Shown piece by piece: positions 1 to 8,875 of a DNA stretch of 64,000 bases (position 1 is its first letter; every line of letters begins with the position of its first letter). The position numbers and the translations under genes are program-made. The notes under the pieces were generated by a model that did not search any database, was not told the origin of the DNA, and saw only the letters and a list, made by a program, of their open reading frames with translations. The DNA comes from GCA-003244245 sp052390115. GTDB lineage: Bacteria > Actinomycetota > Actinomycetes > Mycobacteriales > Pseudonocardiaceae. Location: the NCBI GenBank assembly GCA_052390115.1, contig JBQTHE010000013.1, positions 1-64,000 of the forward strand, read 5' to 3'.

Positions 1-137
1 GCGTTCTCGCGGCGGCGCCGGGGATGGGTCGGGCCCCGCCCCCCCCCCCCCCGCGGGGCGGGCCCGGGCGCGGGGGGCCGCCCGGGGGTGGCGCGGCGCG
101 ACCGCCCCCCCACCCCCACTCACGGCAGGATTGCGCC
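1..137. other. Extreme-GC low-complexity window edge
   Basis: Upstream of truB the sequence is almost entirely G and C, with a C homopolymer of about 14 near position 40 and several other long G or C runs. No gene is recognisable here. In actinobacteria the rbfA/DHH-phosphoesterase region normally precedes truB, so the edge may be a contig end with poor base calling. The GGCAGGA at 124-130 is a plausible ribosome binding site for truB. Confidence 0.5.
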
Positions 138-1031
138 ATGAGCCTTCCGGATGTGCCCGCCGGCTTGGTGGTGGTGGACAAACCGGCTGGGATGACCTCG
201 CACGACGTGATCTCCCGGCTGCGGCGGCTGCTGGGCACCCGCCGGATCGGGCATGCCGGCACCTTGGACCCGATGGCTACCGGCGTGCTCGTCTGCGGCG
301 TGCAGCGGGCCACCAAGCTGCTCGGATATCTCCCGCTGGAACCCAAGGTCTACCGGGGCACGGTGCGGTTGGGCGTGTCCACCAGCACCGACGACGCCGA
401 GGGCGAACGCACCGGGGGCTCCGACGCGTCCGCAATCGCCGAACAGGCGATCCTCGCGGGCATCGCGGATCTCAGCGGCGCTATCGAGCAGGTGCCCAGC
501 GCGGTGAGCGCGATCAAGATCGGCGGCAGGCGCGCTTACGCGCTGGCCCGCGCCGGCGAGCAGGTCACGCTCGCCGCCCGGCCGGTCAGCGTGACCCGGT
601 TCGAACTGCTCGAGCTGCGCCGTGGTGACCTGGTCACCGACCTCGACGTGCTGGTGGAGTGCAGCGGCGGCACGTATGTTCGGGCGCTGGCCAGGGACCT
701 CGGCGCGGCGCTCGGGGTCGGGGGGCACCTCACCGCCCTGCGCCGCACCCGGGTAGGCCTCTTCGATCTGGATGTCGCCCGTACCCTCGATGATCTCGCG
801 AGCAGACCGGGTCTGTCGGTGGAGCTGGACGAGGCGGTGGTGGCCGCGTTCCCGCACCGGGCGGTAGATGCCCAGCAGGTCCGCGTACTCGCGCATGGTG
901 GGTGGTTGCCGGCGGCCGGGCTGGCCGGGACGCACGCCGCGATCGACTCCGAAGGCCACGCGGTCGCGCTGCTCGCCGAGCGGGCCGGGCAGGCTCGCCC
1001 GGTCCTGGTGCTGCGTCCCGCAGGCGGGTAG
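138..1031 (+). CDS. truB: tRNA pseudouridine(55) synthase TruB
   Basis: This enzyme isomerises U55 of the tRNA T-loop to pseudouridine. The 297-residue product has the family signature GHAGTLDPMATGVL, with the catalytic Asp at about residue 44. It also has the KPAGMTSHDV motif near the N-terminus and a C-terminal PUA-like segment. The ATG at 138 follows a GGCAGGA site; the reading frame stays open upstream, but only through low-complexity GC sequence. ribF follows directly, as usual in actinobacteria. Confidence 0.96.
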   Translation: MSLPDVPAGLVVVDKPAGMTSHDVISRLRRLLGTRRIGHAGTLDPMATGVLVCGVQRATKLLGYLPLEPKVYRGTVRLGVSTSTDDAEGERTGGSDASAIAEQAILAGIADLSGAIEQVPSAVSAIKIGGRRAYALARAGEQVTLAARPVSVTRFELLELRRGDLVTDLDVLVECSGGTYVRALARDLGAALGVGGHLTALRRTRVGLFDLDVARTLDDLASRPGLSVELDEAVVAAFPHRAVDAQQVRVLAHGGWLPAAGLAGTHAAIDSEGHAVALLAERAGQARPVLVLRPAGG

Positions 1032-1068
1032 GTCGCGGCGCAGCATGGACCGGTTAGTCTCATCGCCC

Positions 1069-2001
1069 GTGCAGCGCTGGCGAGGGATTGAGGCCATCCC
1101 GAACGGGTGGGGCCGCAGCGTGGTGACCATCGGGGTGTTCGACGGCGTGCACCGCGGTCACGCCCAGCTGATCGGGCAGGCCGTGCGGCGCGCCCGGGAG
1201 CTGAGCGTTCCGTGCGTGCTGATGACCTTCGACCCGCATCCCTCGGAGGTGGTCCGCCCCGGCAGCCACCCAGCGCAGCTCACCACCCTTCGGCGCCGCG
1301 CTGAGCTGGTCGAACAGCTCGGGGTCGAGGTGTTCCTGGTGCTGCCGTTCAGCGTCGAACTGTCCCGGATGCCGGCCGACGAGTTCGTCCACGAAGTACT
1401 CGTGGAGCGCCTGCACGTGGCTGAGGCGGTTGTCGGGGACAACTTCACCTTCGGCCACAAGGCGCTGGGCAACGTCGAGCTATTACGCGCCTTGGGCCAA
1501 CGGTTCGGGTTCACTGTCGCGGACGTGGGGCTGCTGTCCCAGGGTGGGTTGACCTTCTCCTCCACCTACATCCGCTCCTGCATCGACGCTGGGGACGTGG
1601 CGGCCGCTGCCACCGCCCTGGGTCGCCCGCACCGGGTGGAGGGCATCGTGGTCCGCGGTGACCAGCGCGGCCGCAGCATCGGCTACCCGACGGCGAACCT
1701 GTCGACCCCACGGCACACCGCGATCCCCGCCGACGGCGTGTACGCGTGCCGCTTCGTGCACCGCGGTCGGGAGCTGGCCGCGGCGGGGTCGGTCGGTACC
1801 AACCCGACCTTCTCCGGACGGGAGCGCCGGGTGGAGGCATTCGTGCTGGATGTGGACGAGGACTTCTACGGCGAACTGGTTGCGCTGGACTTCGTCGACC
1901 GGCTGCGTGGCATGTGGCGGTTCGACACCCCTGAGCAGCTCGTTTCTCAGATTGACGACGACGTGGCGCGAACTCGAGAGGTGCTCGACCAGAACAGGTG
2001 A
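1069..2001 (+). CDS. ribF: Bifunctional riboflavin kinase / FAD synthetase RibF
   Basis: RibF phosphorylates riboflavin to FMN and adenylylates FMN to FAD. The product, about 310 residues, has the N-terminal nucleotidyltransferase motif GVFDGVHRGH, TFDPHPSEV, and the C-terminal kinase signature GRSIGYPTANL followed by GVYA and GTNPTF. The GTG at 1069 is preferred because family members begin with a sequence like its QRWRG. An in-frame ATG at 1045 would add eight residues. The gene lies 37 bp after truB and is probably co-transcribed with it. Confidence 0.95.
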   Translation: MQRWRGIEAIPNGWGRSVVTIGVFDGVHRGHAQLIGQAVRRARELSVPCVLMTFDPHPSEVVRPGSHPAQLTTLRRRAELVEQLGVEVFLVLPFSVELSRMPADEFVHEVLVERLHVAEAVVGDNFTFGHKALGNVELLRALGQRFGFTVADVGLLSQGGLTFSSTYIRSCIDAGDVAAAATALGRPHRVEGIVVRGDQRGRSIGYPTANLSTPRHTAIPADGVYACRFVHRGRELAAAGSVGTNPTFSGRERRVEAFVLDVDEDFYGELVALDFVDRLRGMWRFDTPEQLVSQIDDDVARTREVLDQNR

Positions 2002-2109
2002 GTGATCTGCCGTTCGCCGCCGTCAACGTCTGCGGCCTGGCAGGATGCCGGTTACTGCGCGATGTGAGTATGTGGCTGGTGCGGGTATTGGGCGGGGAAG
2101 GGGAGGCCG

Positions 2110-2613
2110 GTGGAGGAGCAGCTCACCGTCACGCGCAACGTCGCCCTGCAGCGGGAGTGGTACGGGGAGCCGCTCGGCGATCGGGTGCGGCGACTTGTGG
2201 TCGCTTTCGACATCTCCCAGGCGCAGTTGGCCGACGTTCTCGGGCTGAGTCCGCCGATGCTCAGCCAGCTGATGAGCGGGCGCCGGGCAAAGATCGGCAA
2301 TCCCGCGGTGCTGGCTCGAATGGTGATGCTCGAGCGACGGGTGCTCACCCCTGACGTTGCTTCCGGCGACCCGGCCGGGATCCGTGCGGCGCTGGAGGAG
2401 GTGCGCGACTCGCGGCCCACCGTCGGCTGCGACACGTTGCCGGTCGAGGAACGCGGTGACGAGGTCCTCGTCCCGAGGTTGCGCAGACTGGCCGGGCCCG
2501 CCGAGCTGGCGGCCGCGGCCGACTTGCTGCAGGAGGAATTCCCGCTGCTCGCCGGATTGCTACGCCGTGCTTCTGGCGCCGACCACCATGACGGAGACCC
2601 GGACGTCGAGTAG
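2110..2613 (+). CDS. XRE-type helix-turn-helix DNA-binding protein
   Basis: The product has 167 residues. A helix-turn-helix lies at about residues 30-60 (SQAQLADVLGLSPPMLSQLMSGRRAK), followed by an Ala/Leu-rich helical C-terminus. The GTG start sits behind a strong GGGGAAGGGGAGG site. A regulator of this kind between ribF and rpsO recurs in related actinobacteria. The regulated target is unknown. Confidence 0.8.
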   Translation: MEEQLTVTRNVALQREWYGEPLGDRVRRLVVAFDISQAQLADVLGLSPPMLSQLMSGRRAKIGNPAVLARMVMLERRVLTPDVASGDPAGIRAALEEVRDSRPTVGCDTLPVEERGDEVLVPRLRRLAGPAELAAAADLLQEEFPLLAGLLRRASGADHHDGDPDVE

Positions 2614-2839
2614 CTCGCCCAGTGCTCTATGTCGATCTGGAACGATCTGGGCCGATGCCGGGCGCCGACGGGTGAGCTGGTAACCTCAGCTCGGGTCCGG
2701 CTGCGGTCCGTGGCGGTCGGCACTGACGGCAGAGGCCTGCCCCGGCTTCGCGGCCCATCATGCCCCGGTTCTCTCAGGCACGGGGCAGGGTGAGTCCCGG
2801 GGCCCGCACGGTACGCAGACGACAGGAGAAGATCGACCC
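2614..2839 (+). promoter_or_regulatory. rpsO upstream region / leader
   Basis: This 226-bp gap has no convincing gene. It contains a small inverted repeat, GAGCTG/CAGCTC at 2674-2692, whose loop holds TAACCT (2681-2686), which resembles a -10 element. An AGGAGA site at about 2822-2827 precedes the rpsO GTG. A promoter for rpsO-pnp and an autoregulatory leader would be expected here, but neither is proven by the sequence. Confidence 0.35.
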
Positions 2840-3109
2840 GTGGCGCTGTCCACCGCACAGAAGAGCGAGATCCTGGCCGAGTACGGGCTGCGTGGGGGGG
2901 ACACCGGTTCCCCTGAGGCGCAAGTGGCCCTGCTGACCAAGCGGATTGTGGACCTCACCGAGCACCTCAAGCAGCACAAGCACGATCACCACTCCCGGCG
3001 GGGCCTGCTCCTGATGGTCGGCCGCCGCCGCAACCTACTGAACTACCTTGCCAAGGTCGACATCGCGCGCTACCGATCGCTGATCGAGCGCCTCGGCCTG
3101 CGCCGCTGA
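2840..3109 (+). CDS. rpsO: 30S ribosomal protein S15
   Basis: S15 is a primary 16S rRNA binding protein in assembly of the 30S platform. The 89-residue product has the usual length and the signature sequence, including GDTGSPEAQVALLT, HKHDHHSRRGLL and a C-terminal YRSLIERLGLRR. The GTG start follows CAGGAGAAG. rpsO and pnp are adjacent, as in most bacteria, and are separated here by a strong hairpin. Confidence 0.98.
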   Translation: MALSTAQKSEILAEYGLRGGDTGSPEAQVALLTKRIVDLTEHLKQHKHDHHSRRGLLLMVGRRRNLLNYLAKVDIARYRSLIERLGLRR

Positions 3110-3212
3110 CCCGCGCTGTTGACCCAGGCTGCTGAATTACAACCACACATCGCCGCACGAGCCGCCTCGCCACCCGTCGTCGGGGAGCGTCGTCCGCCGG
3201 TCCTCGGTAGTG

Positions 3213-3244
3213 GCTCTCGGGAACACAGTGATGCTCCCGAGAGC
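3213..3244 (+). promoter_or_regulatory. rpsO-pnp intergenic hairpin, candidate RNase III processing site
   Basis: GCTCTCGGGA (3213-3222) and TCCCGAGAGC (3235-3244) form a perfect 10-bp stem with a 12-nt loop. No T-run follows, so it is not a typical intrinsic terminator. In streptomycetes and enterobacteria the rpsO-pnp intergenic hairpin is cleaved by RNase III and takes part in PNPase autoregulation. A similar role is inferred here from position and structure. Confidence 0.6.
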
Positions 3245-3321
3245 TTCGATCGAAGACCGGCCTCGTCCTCGCTCCCGCACCGGTGGTACCTGCGCGGTCC
3301 GCGTAGCGAGGAGGAGACGAA

Positions 3322-5613
3322 TTGACCGACCCCATCACCACTTCCGCAGATGCCGTGCATGAGACCACCGCAGTCCTGGACAACGGTGCCTTCGGTGCCC
3401 GCACGGTGCGCTTCGAAACCGGCCGGCTGGCCCGCCAAGCCGCTGGATCCGTGGTCGCGTATCTCGATGACGAGACGATGCTGCTGTCCGCCACCACGGT
3501 GTCCAAGCAGCCCAAGGAGCAGTTCGACTTCTTTCCCCTGACCGTCGATGTCGAGGAGCGGATGTATGCGGCCGGGCGAATTCCCGGCTCCTTCTTCCGC
3601 CGTGAGGGCCGCCCTTCCACCGACGCGATTCTCACCTGCCGGTTGATCGACCGGCCGCTGCGTCCTACCTTTGTGGACGGCCTGCGCAACGAGGTCCAGG
3701 TCGTCATCACGGTCCTGAGCCTCAACCCGGCCGACCCCTATGACGTCCTAGCGATCAACGCCGCGTCGGCGTCCACTCAGCTGTCCGGTCTGCCGTTCTC
3801 CGGTCCGGTCGGCAGCACTCGGGTCGCGCTCATCGACGGCACGTGGGTGGCATTCCCGACCCACGAGCAGATCCAGCGGGCGGTGTTCGACATGGTCGTC
3901 GCCGGCCGGATGGTCAATTCCGGCCCCGACAGCGACGTCGCGATCATGATGGTCGAGGCCGAGGCCACCGAGACTGTCATCGAGCTGGTGGCCGGCGGTG
4001 CGCAGGCACCGACCGAGGAGGTGGTGGCTGCCGGGTTGGAGGCCGCCAAACCGTTCATCCGCGTGCTGTGCCAGGCCCAGCAGGAGCTGGCTCGGGCGGT
4101 CGGCAGGCCGACGCTGGAGTTCCCCACCTTCCTCGCCTACCAGCCCGACGTCATCGAGGCGGTGCGCGAGGCGGTGGCCGACGAGCTGGCGACGGCACTC
4201 ACCATCATGGGCAAGAAGGAGCGGGAGAACCGGCTCGACGAGCTCAAGGCCAGCTGTCTGGAGCAGCTGGCTGAGCCCTTCGAGGGCCGCGAGAAGGAGA
4301 TCGGCGCCGCGTTCCGAGCCGTGACGAAATCCGTGGTGCGCCAGCGCATCCTGCGCGACAAGGTGCGCATCGACGGCCGTGGCATCACCGACATCCGGCC
4401 GTTGTCGGCAGAGGTCGAGGTGATTCCCCGAGCGCACGGGTCGGCGCTGTTCGAACGCGGCGAGACCCAGATCCTCGGCGTCACCACGCTGAATATGCTG
4501 CGCATGGAGCAGCAGATCGACTCGCTGGGCCCGGAAACCAGCAAGCGGTACCTGCATCACTACAACTTCCCGCCGTTCTCCACCGGGGAGACCGGTCGGG
4601 TGGGTTCACCCAAGCGGCGCGAGATCGGGCACGGTGCGCTGGCCGAGCGGGCGCTGGTGCCGGTACTGCCCAGCCGCGAGGACTTCCCTTACACCATTCG
4701 CCAGGTCTCCGAGGCGCTGGGCTCCAACGGTTCCACGTCGATGGGCTCGGTCTGCGCGTCGACGATGTCGCTGCTCAACGCTGGCGTGCCGCTCAAGGCG
4801 CCGGTGGCAGGTATCGCGATGGGCTTGGTCTCCGGCGCGGTCGAAGACGCTGCTGGGAGTTCATGGAATGCCTACGTGGCGCTCACCGACATTCTGGGCA
4901 CCGAAGACGCCTTCGGCGACATGGACTTCAAGGTGGCTGGCACCAAGGACTTCGTCACCGCGTTGCAGTTGGACACCAAGCTGGACGGTATTCCCTCCGA
5001 GGTCCTCGCTGCGGCGCTGTCGCAGGCCCGGGACGCCCGGCTGACCATCCTCGACGTCATGGCCCAGGCCATCGCCGGGCCGGACGAGATGAGCCCGTAC
5101 GCCCCGCGGGTCACCGCGATCAAGATCCCGATCGACAAGATCGGCGAGGTGATCGGCCCGAAGGGCAAGATGATCAATTCGATCACCGAGGAGACCGGGG
5201 CGGACATCTCCATCGAGGACGACGGCACGATCTATGTCGGCGCCAATGACGGTCTGTCCGCCGAGGCCGCCATCGACCGGATCAACGCAATCGCCAACCC
5301 GCAGTTGCCCAAGGTCGGAGAACGGTTCCTGGGGACGGTGGTCAAGACCGCTGCCTTCGGCGCCTTCGTCTCGCTGGTGCCCGGCAAGGACGGCCTGGTG
5401 CACATCTCCAAGCTCGGCAACGGTAGGCGCATCGGCAAGGTCGAAGATGTGGTCAAGGTCGGCGACAAGCTGCGCGTCGAGGTTGCCGACATCGACAACC
5501 GGGGCAAGATCAGCCTGGTGCCGGTTTCCGAGGACGATACTGCGGACACTGCCAACACCGACGTCGCCGCCTCCGGGGTCGACCCGGTCAGCGAGGCGCC
5601 GGCCAGCACGTGA
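3322..5613 (+). CDS. pnp: Polyribonucleotide nucleotidyltransferase (PNPase)
   Basis: PNPase is a phosphorolytic 3'-5' exoribonuclease and in actinobacteria also acts as an RNA 3' polymerase. The 763-residue product has two RNase PH folds with an alpha-helical linker, the core signature FSTGETGRVGSPKRREIGHG, a KH domain with GPKG at about residues 613-616, and an S1 domain from about residue 670 (GERFLGTVVKTAAFGAFV). The start is TTG at 3322, placed directly behind GAGGAGACGA. The acidic C-terminal tail is variable. Confidence 0.97.
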   Translation: MTDPITTSADAVHETTAVLDNGAFGARTVRFETGRLARQAAGSVVAYLDDETMLLSATTVSKQPKEQFDFFPLTVDVEERMYAAGRIPGSFFRREGRPSTDAILTCRLIDRPLRPTFVDGLRNEVQVVITVLSLNPADPYDVLAINAASASTQLSGLPFSGPVGSTRVALIDGTWVAFPTHEQIQRAVFDMVVAGRMVNSGPDSDVAIMMVEAEATETVIELVAGGAQAPTEEVVAAGLEAAKPFIRVLCQAQQELARAVGRPTLEFPTFLAYQPDVIEAVREAVADELATALTIMGKKERENRLDELKASCLEQLAEPFEGREKEIGAAFRAVTKSVVRQRILRDKVRIDGRGITDIRPLSAEVEVIPRAHGSALFERGETQILGVTTLNMLRMEQQIDSLGPETSKRYLHHYNFPPFSTGETGRVGSPKRREIGHGALAERALVPVLPSREDFPYTIRQVSEALGSNGSTSMGSVCASTMSLLNAGVPLKAPVAGIAMGLVSGAVEDAAGSSWNAYVALTDILGTEDAFGDMDFKVAGTKDFVTALQLDTKLDGIPSEVLAAALSQARDARLTILDVMAQAIAGPDEMSPYAPRVTAIKIPIDKIGEVIGPKGKMINSITEETGADISIEDDGTIYVGANDGLSAEAAIDRINAIANPQLPKVGERFLGTVVKTAAFGAFVSLVPGKDGLVHISKLGNGRRIGKVEDVVKVGDKLRVEVADIDNRGKISLVPVSEDDTADTANTDVAASGVDPVSEAPAST

Positions 5614-5617
5614 CGCA

Positions 5618-6931
5618 GTGCACGTGACCCCATGGCAGGGCCCCGATGGTGGAACGCTTCGGCGCAGCGTGCTGCCCTCCGGTTTGCGAGTGGTGACCGC
5701 GGAGCTGCCCGGTTCGCATTCCGCCGTCGTCGGGATGTGGGTAGCGGTGGGGTCGCGCGACGAACCCACCGCGGTGGCCGGTGCGGCGCACTACCTGGAG
5801 CACCTGCTGTTCAAGGGCACCGCGCGGCGCTCCGCGGCGGCGATCGCCGAGGAGATCGACGCGGTGGGCGGTGAACTCAACGCGTTCACCGACAAGGAGC
5901 ACACCTGCTACTACGCGCACGTGCTGGACTCGGATCTCGAGCTGGCCGTCGATCTGGTGTGCGACGTGCTCGGCGACGCGCTGCTCGACCCGTCCGACGT
6001 GGATCTCGAACGCGGCGTGGTGCTCGAGGAGATCGCCATGCGCGACGACGACCCGGAGGACTTGGCGCACGACGAGTTCTGTGCTGCGTTGCTCGGATCG
6101 CATCCCCTGGGTCGGCCGATTCTGGGCACCGAGGAGTCGATCACCGGGATGACCCGTGAGGCGCTGCACCGCTTCTACCGGCGGTGCTACAGGCCGGAGC
6201 GGATGGTGCTGGCGGTGACCGGCAACGTCACCCACCGCGCGGTGCTGGCTGCGCTGCAGGACAGCTTCGCACACCACCTGACCGGTTCCGCGGAACCGGT
6301 CAGCCCGCGGCGCGGCCGAGCCAGAATCACCGGCAGGCGCCGGCTGGCCGTCTGCGACGACCATTCCGAGCAGGCCCACTTCATGCTGGGCGTGCAGGCC
6401 ATGGACCGGCATGACGACCGGCGCTCGGTGCTCGGCGTGCTCAACGCCGCGCTGGGCGGCGGGATGAGTTCACGGCTGTTCCAGCACGTCCGCGAGCAGC
6501 GCGGGCTGGCTTACTCGGTGTACTCCTCGGTGGCCTGCTACGCCGACACGGGCAGCCTGTCGATCTATGCCGGCTGCTCCCCGCAGCGGCTGGGCGAGGT
6601 GGCGGCGGTGGTGGGCGACGTGCTGGCCTCGGTGGCCCGCGACGGTCTGTCCGATGCCGAATTGGCCCGCGGCAAGGGGCAGCTGCGCGGCGCGCTGGTA
6701 CTGGGTCTGGAGGATCCGAGTTCCTGGATGACCCGGATCGGCAAGGCCGAGCTGCACCACGGTGCGCACCGCACCGTCACCGAAGAGCGACGACGGATCG
6801 ATGCGGTGACCGCAGACCAGGTCGCCGAGCTCGCCCGCGAGTTCCTGCGCCAGCCGGTCACCGCCGCCGTGGTGGGTCCCTACCCGCACGCCGAGGACTT
6901 GCCCGGCGAGATTGCGGAGTTGACCGCATGA
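5618..6931 (+). CDS. M16-family zinc metallopeptidase (PepR/YmxG type)
   Basis: The product is a processing-peptidase-like zinc protease of about 437 residues, with the inverted zinc motif HYLEH at about residues 58-62 and the downstream acidic region (LEEIAMRDDDPED) of the M16 family. The C-terminal half has the RGLAYSVYS motif. The start is GTG at 5618 or 5624; neither has a strong ribosome binding site, and coupling to pnp, which ends at 5613, is likely. A pnp-M16-dapB order is conserved in actinobacteria. The physiological substrate is not established. Confidence 0.9.
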   Translation: MHVTPWQGPDGGTLRRSVLPSGLRVVTAELPGSHSAVVGMWVAVGSRDEPTAVAGAAHYLEHLLFKGTARRSAAAIAEEIDAVGGELNAFTDKEHTCYYAHVLDSDLELAVDLVCDVLGDALLDPSDVDLERGVVLEEIAMRDDDPEDLAHDEFCAALLGSHPLGRPILGTEESITGMTREALHRFYRRCYRPERMVLAVTGNVTHRAVLAALQDSFAHHLTGSAEPVSPRRGRARITGRRRLAVCDDHSEQAHFMLGVQAMDRHDDRRSVLGVLNAALGGGMSSRLFQHVREQRGLAYSVYSSVACYADTGSLSIYAGCSPQRLGEVAAVVGDVLASVARDGLSDAELARGKGQLRGALVLGLEDPSSWMTRIGKAELHHGAHRTVTEERRRIDAVTADQVAELAREFLRQPVTAAVVGPYPHAEDLPGEIAELTA

Positions 6932-7722
6932 CCCCCGAGGAGCAGCCCACCTCCGCCAATGACCGCTCGGCGGACAACCCGATCAGGGTCGGGGTGCTCG
7001 GGGCCCGCGGCCGGGTGGGTACCGAGGTGTGCAAGGCCGTGGACGCCGCTGAGGACATGGAACTCGTCGCGATGGTCGACGCGGGTGACTGGATGTTCAA
7101 CGTCGCCGACGCGGGCGCCGAAGTGGTCGTCGACTTCACCCACCCCGACGTGGTGATGGACAACGTACGGTTCTGCGTGGATCAGGGTATCCACGCCGTC
7201 GTGGGCACCACCGGCTTTACCGACGCCCGGCTGGACCAGGTCCGCGAATGGCTCGCGCCCAAGCCCGACCTCGGGGTGCTGATCGCCCCGAACTTCGCTA
7301 TCGGGGCGATTCTGTCGATGCGTTTCGCCGCGATGGCCGCCCGGTTCTATGAATCGGTGGAGGTCGTGGAGCTGCACCACCCGCGAAAAGCCGACGCGCC
7401 TTCGGGTACCGCAGCCCGCACCGCGGCGCTCATCGCAGCCGCCCGGGCCGAGGCCGGGATGGGTCCGCCGCCGGATGCCACCACCCAGTCCCTGCCCGGG
7501 GCTCGGGGTGCTGAGGTCGACGGGGTTCGGGTGCATTCGGTGCGGGTGGCCGGGCTCGTCGCCCACCAGGAGGTGTTGCTGGGTACCGAGGGCGAGACGC
7601 TCACGATCCGGCACGACACGTTGGCTCGCTCGGCATTCACACCCGGCGTCCTACTAGCCGTCCGCTCAGTACTCCACCAACCAGGCCTCACCGTAGGCCT
7701 AGAACCCCTCCTCAACCTGTAA
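6928..7722 (+). CDS. dapB: 4-hydroxy-tetrahydrodipicolinate reductase
   Basis: DapB performs the NAD(P)H-dependent reduction step of the diaminopimelate/lysine pathway. The 264-residue product has the nucleotide-binding GVLGARGRVG at about 22-31 and the substrate motif ELHHPRKADAPSGTA with the His pair at about 150-151. Its ATG overlaps the peptidase stop codon (ATGA). dapA lies 6.5 kb downstream, with accessory genes in between. Confidence 0.97.
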   Translation: MTPEEQPTSANDRSADNPIRVGVLGARGRVGTEVCKAVDAAEDMELVAMVDAGDWMFNVADAGAEVVVDFTHPDVVMDNVRFCVDQGIHAVVGTTGFTDARLDQVREWLAPKPDLGVLIAPNFAIGAILSMRFAAMAARFYESVEVVELHHPRKADAPSGTAARTAALIAAARAEAGMGPPPDATTQSLPGARGAEVDGVRVHSVRVAGLVAHQEVLLGTEGETLTIRHDTLARSAFTPGVLLAVRSVLHQPGLTVGLEPLLNL

Positions 7723-7747
7723 CCCCTCAACCTTCAACCCCGCTGAT

Positions 7748-7769
7748 CGCCATTCGGAGCCGAATCGCG
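7748..7769 (+). repeat. 22-bp dispersed repeat, copy 1
   Basis: This 22-bp element has an almost palindromic core, ATTCGGAGCCGAAT, flanked by GCC and CGCG. It is identical to 8746-8767 and the exact reverse complement of 8828-8849. It lies between dapB and the minus-strand DUF559-like gene. Confidence 0.8.
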
Positions 7770-7781
7770 GTTTGTGTGCGG

Positions 7782-8657
7782 TCAGCGGCGCCGGTTGAGG
7801 GCGGCGTGGACGGTGTGGACCATGCGGGCGGGGTCGTGCAGGAGCTGGGCGGTTACGAAGACGATTTCCCAACCGGCAGCCTGTATTCGATTGAGTCGAT
7901 CCCTATCGCGGTTGAGCGCCCACAACTCGCCGTCCCGCCAGGAGCCGTCGTACTCCACGGCGACCTTCTGTTCCGGGAAGGCCAGGTCGGCCCGTGCGAG
8001 TCGGCCGCTCGAGTCCTCGATCCAGTACTGCGGCTCGGGGTTCAGGCCGTCCAACACAAGCCAGACCCGGACCCGCGACTCCGGTCGGGATTCGGCCCGG
8101 GGATCGGCGAGCTGGACGGCGCGACGAGCAAGCACGATTCCCTTGCCCGAGCGTTCCTCGACCATCGCCGCGATCTGAGGCAGTGTCACCAGACCAGCTC
8201 GCAGCACAGCATCGAGATCGGCGACCGCGTCCGGCAGCGGTTGATCCAGCAACAGGTCGAAAGTGGTCCGCAGGGGAGTTGCGACGGCGACCTCGGACCA
8301 GGGTGTGCGCTCGTCTGGTCGGACAAGGGTCCGCCGCACGTCCAGACCGGCGCGACGGGCGATGCGGGTGCGGTCCGGGACCACGACGTGGACGCGATCC
8401 TGGGCGCGGGCCAGCTGCACACCCCAGAGGTTGGCCGCTGACCTACCGGTGATCACCGTCTCAGGAGGCAACGCCAGCGCTGCGGCCGAGCAGCGCAGCT
8501 CGTGCGTGATCGGTTCGCTCGCGGGCGCGTACACGCCCTGGAACAGCCGCCGTACCGCTGGTCCACGCAGCTGGCTGCGGGTCAGCGCGCCCGCGACCAC
8601 CGCATCAGTGCCCCGGAAGACCACTGCCGGGGCACCGAGTTTGATCTCTCTCCGCAT
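7782..8657 (-). CDS. DUF559/AbiEi-like protein with PD-(D/E)XK-type C-terminal domain
   Basis: The 291-residue product has an N-terminal winged-helix-like part (TRSQLRGPAVRRLFQGVYAP), like that of AbiEi-type regulators. The C-terminal part has ADLAFPEQKVAVEYDG followed by RDRDRLNRIQAAGWEIVFVT, typical of the Vsr-like/DUF559 nuclease fold. Such proteins are abundant and functionally unassigned in actinobacteria. The start at 8657 is the first ATG matching the family N-terminus; the frame stays open much further upstream. Copies of a 22-bp repeat flank the gene on both sides. Confidence 0.7.
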   Translation of the reverse strand: MRREIKLGAPAVVFRGTDAVVAGALTRSQLRGPAVRRLFQGVYAPASEPITHELRCSAAALALPPETVITGRSAANLWGVQLARAQDRVHVVVPDRTRIARRAGLDVRRTLVRPDERTPWSEVAVATPLRTTFDLLLDQPLPDAVADLDAVLRAGLVTLPQIAAMVEERSGKGIVLARRAVQLADPRAESRPESRVRVWLVLDGLNPEPQYWIEDSSGRLARADLAFPEQKVAVEYDGSWRDGELWALNRDRDRLNRIQAAGWEIVFVTAQLLHDPARMVHTVHAALNRRR

Positions 8658-8745
8658 GCCCGGCAACTCTGCCGCTATAGCGTCATAACGCCAAACGCCC
8701 ATCCACAGGCCATCCGAAGTGGTCCACAGCCCGGCGCCCCGCTCC

Positions 8746-8849
8746 CGCCATTCGGAGCCGAATCGCGGTCCGGTGCCACCCCGATCCGCTATGCGGCACC
8801 GAATGGCGGTCTCCAGGGTGCACGTAGCGCGATTCGGCTCCGAATGGCG
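8746..8849. repeat. Inverted pair of the 22-bp repeat
   Basis: The 22-mer at 8746-8767 and its exact reverse complement at 8828-8849 enclose a 60-bp spacer. The spacer contains a partial third unit (GCACCGAATGGCGG, about 8795-8808). The whole 104-bp element could fold into a long hairpin and resembles a REP or miniature element. It lies upstream of the DUF559-like gene and downstream of the convergently placed GNAT gene. Nothing else is seen in the 218-bp gap 8658-8875. Confidence 0.75.
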
Positions 8850-8875
8850 TTCTCGGGGGCGCGAAGCGGGCGGGG

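Noticed and set aside
3119..3325. Short open frame of 68 codons between rpsO and pnp
   Set aside because: It spans the rpsO-pnp hairpin, has no ribosome binding site or recognisable product, and overlaps the pnp start.
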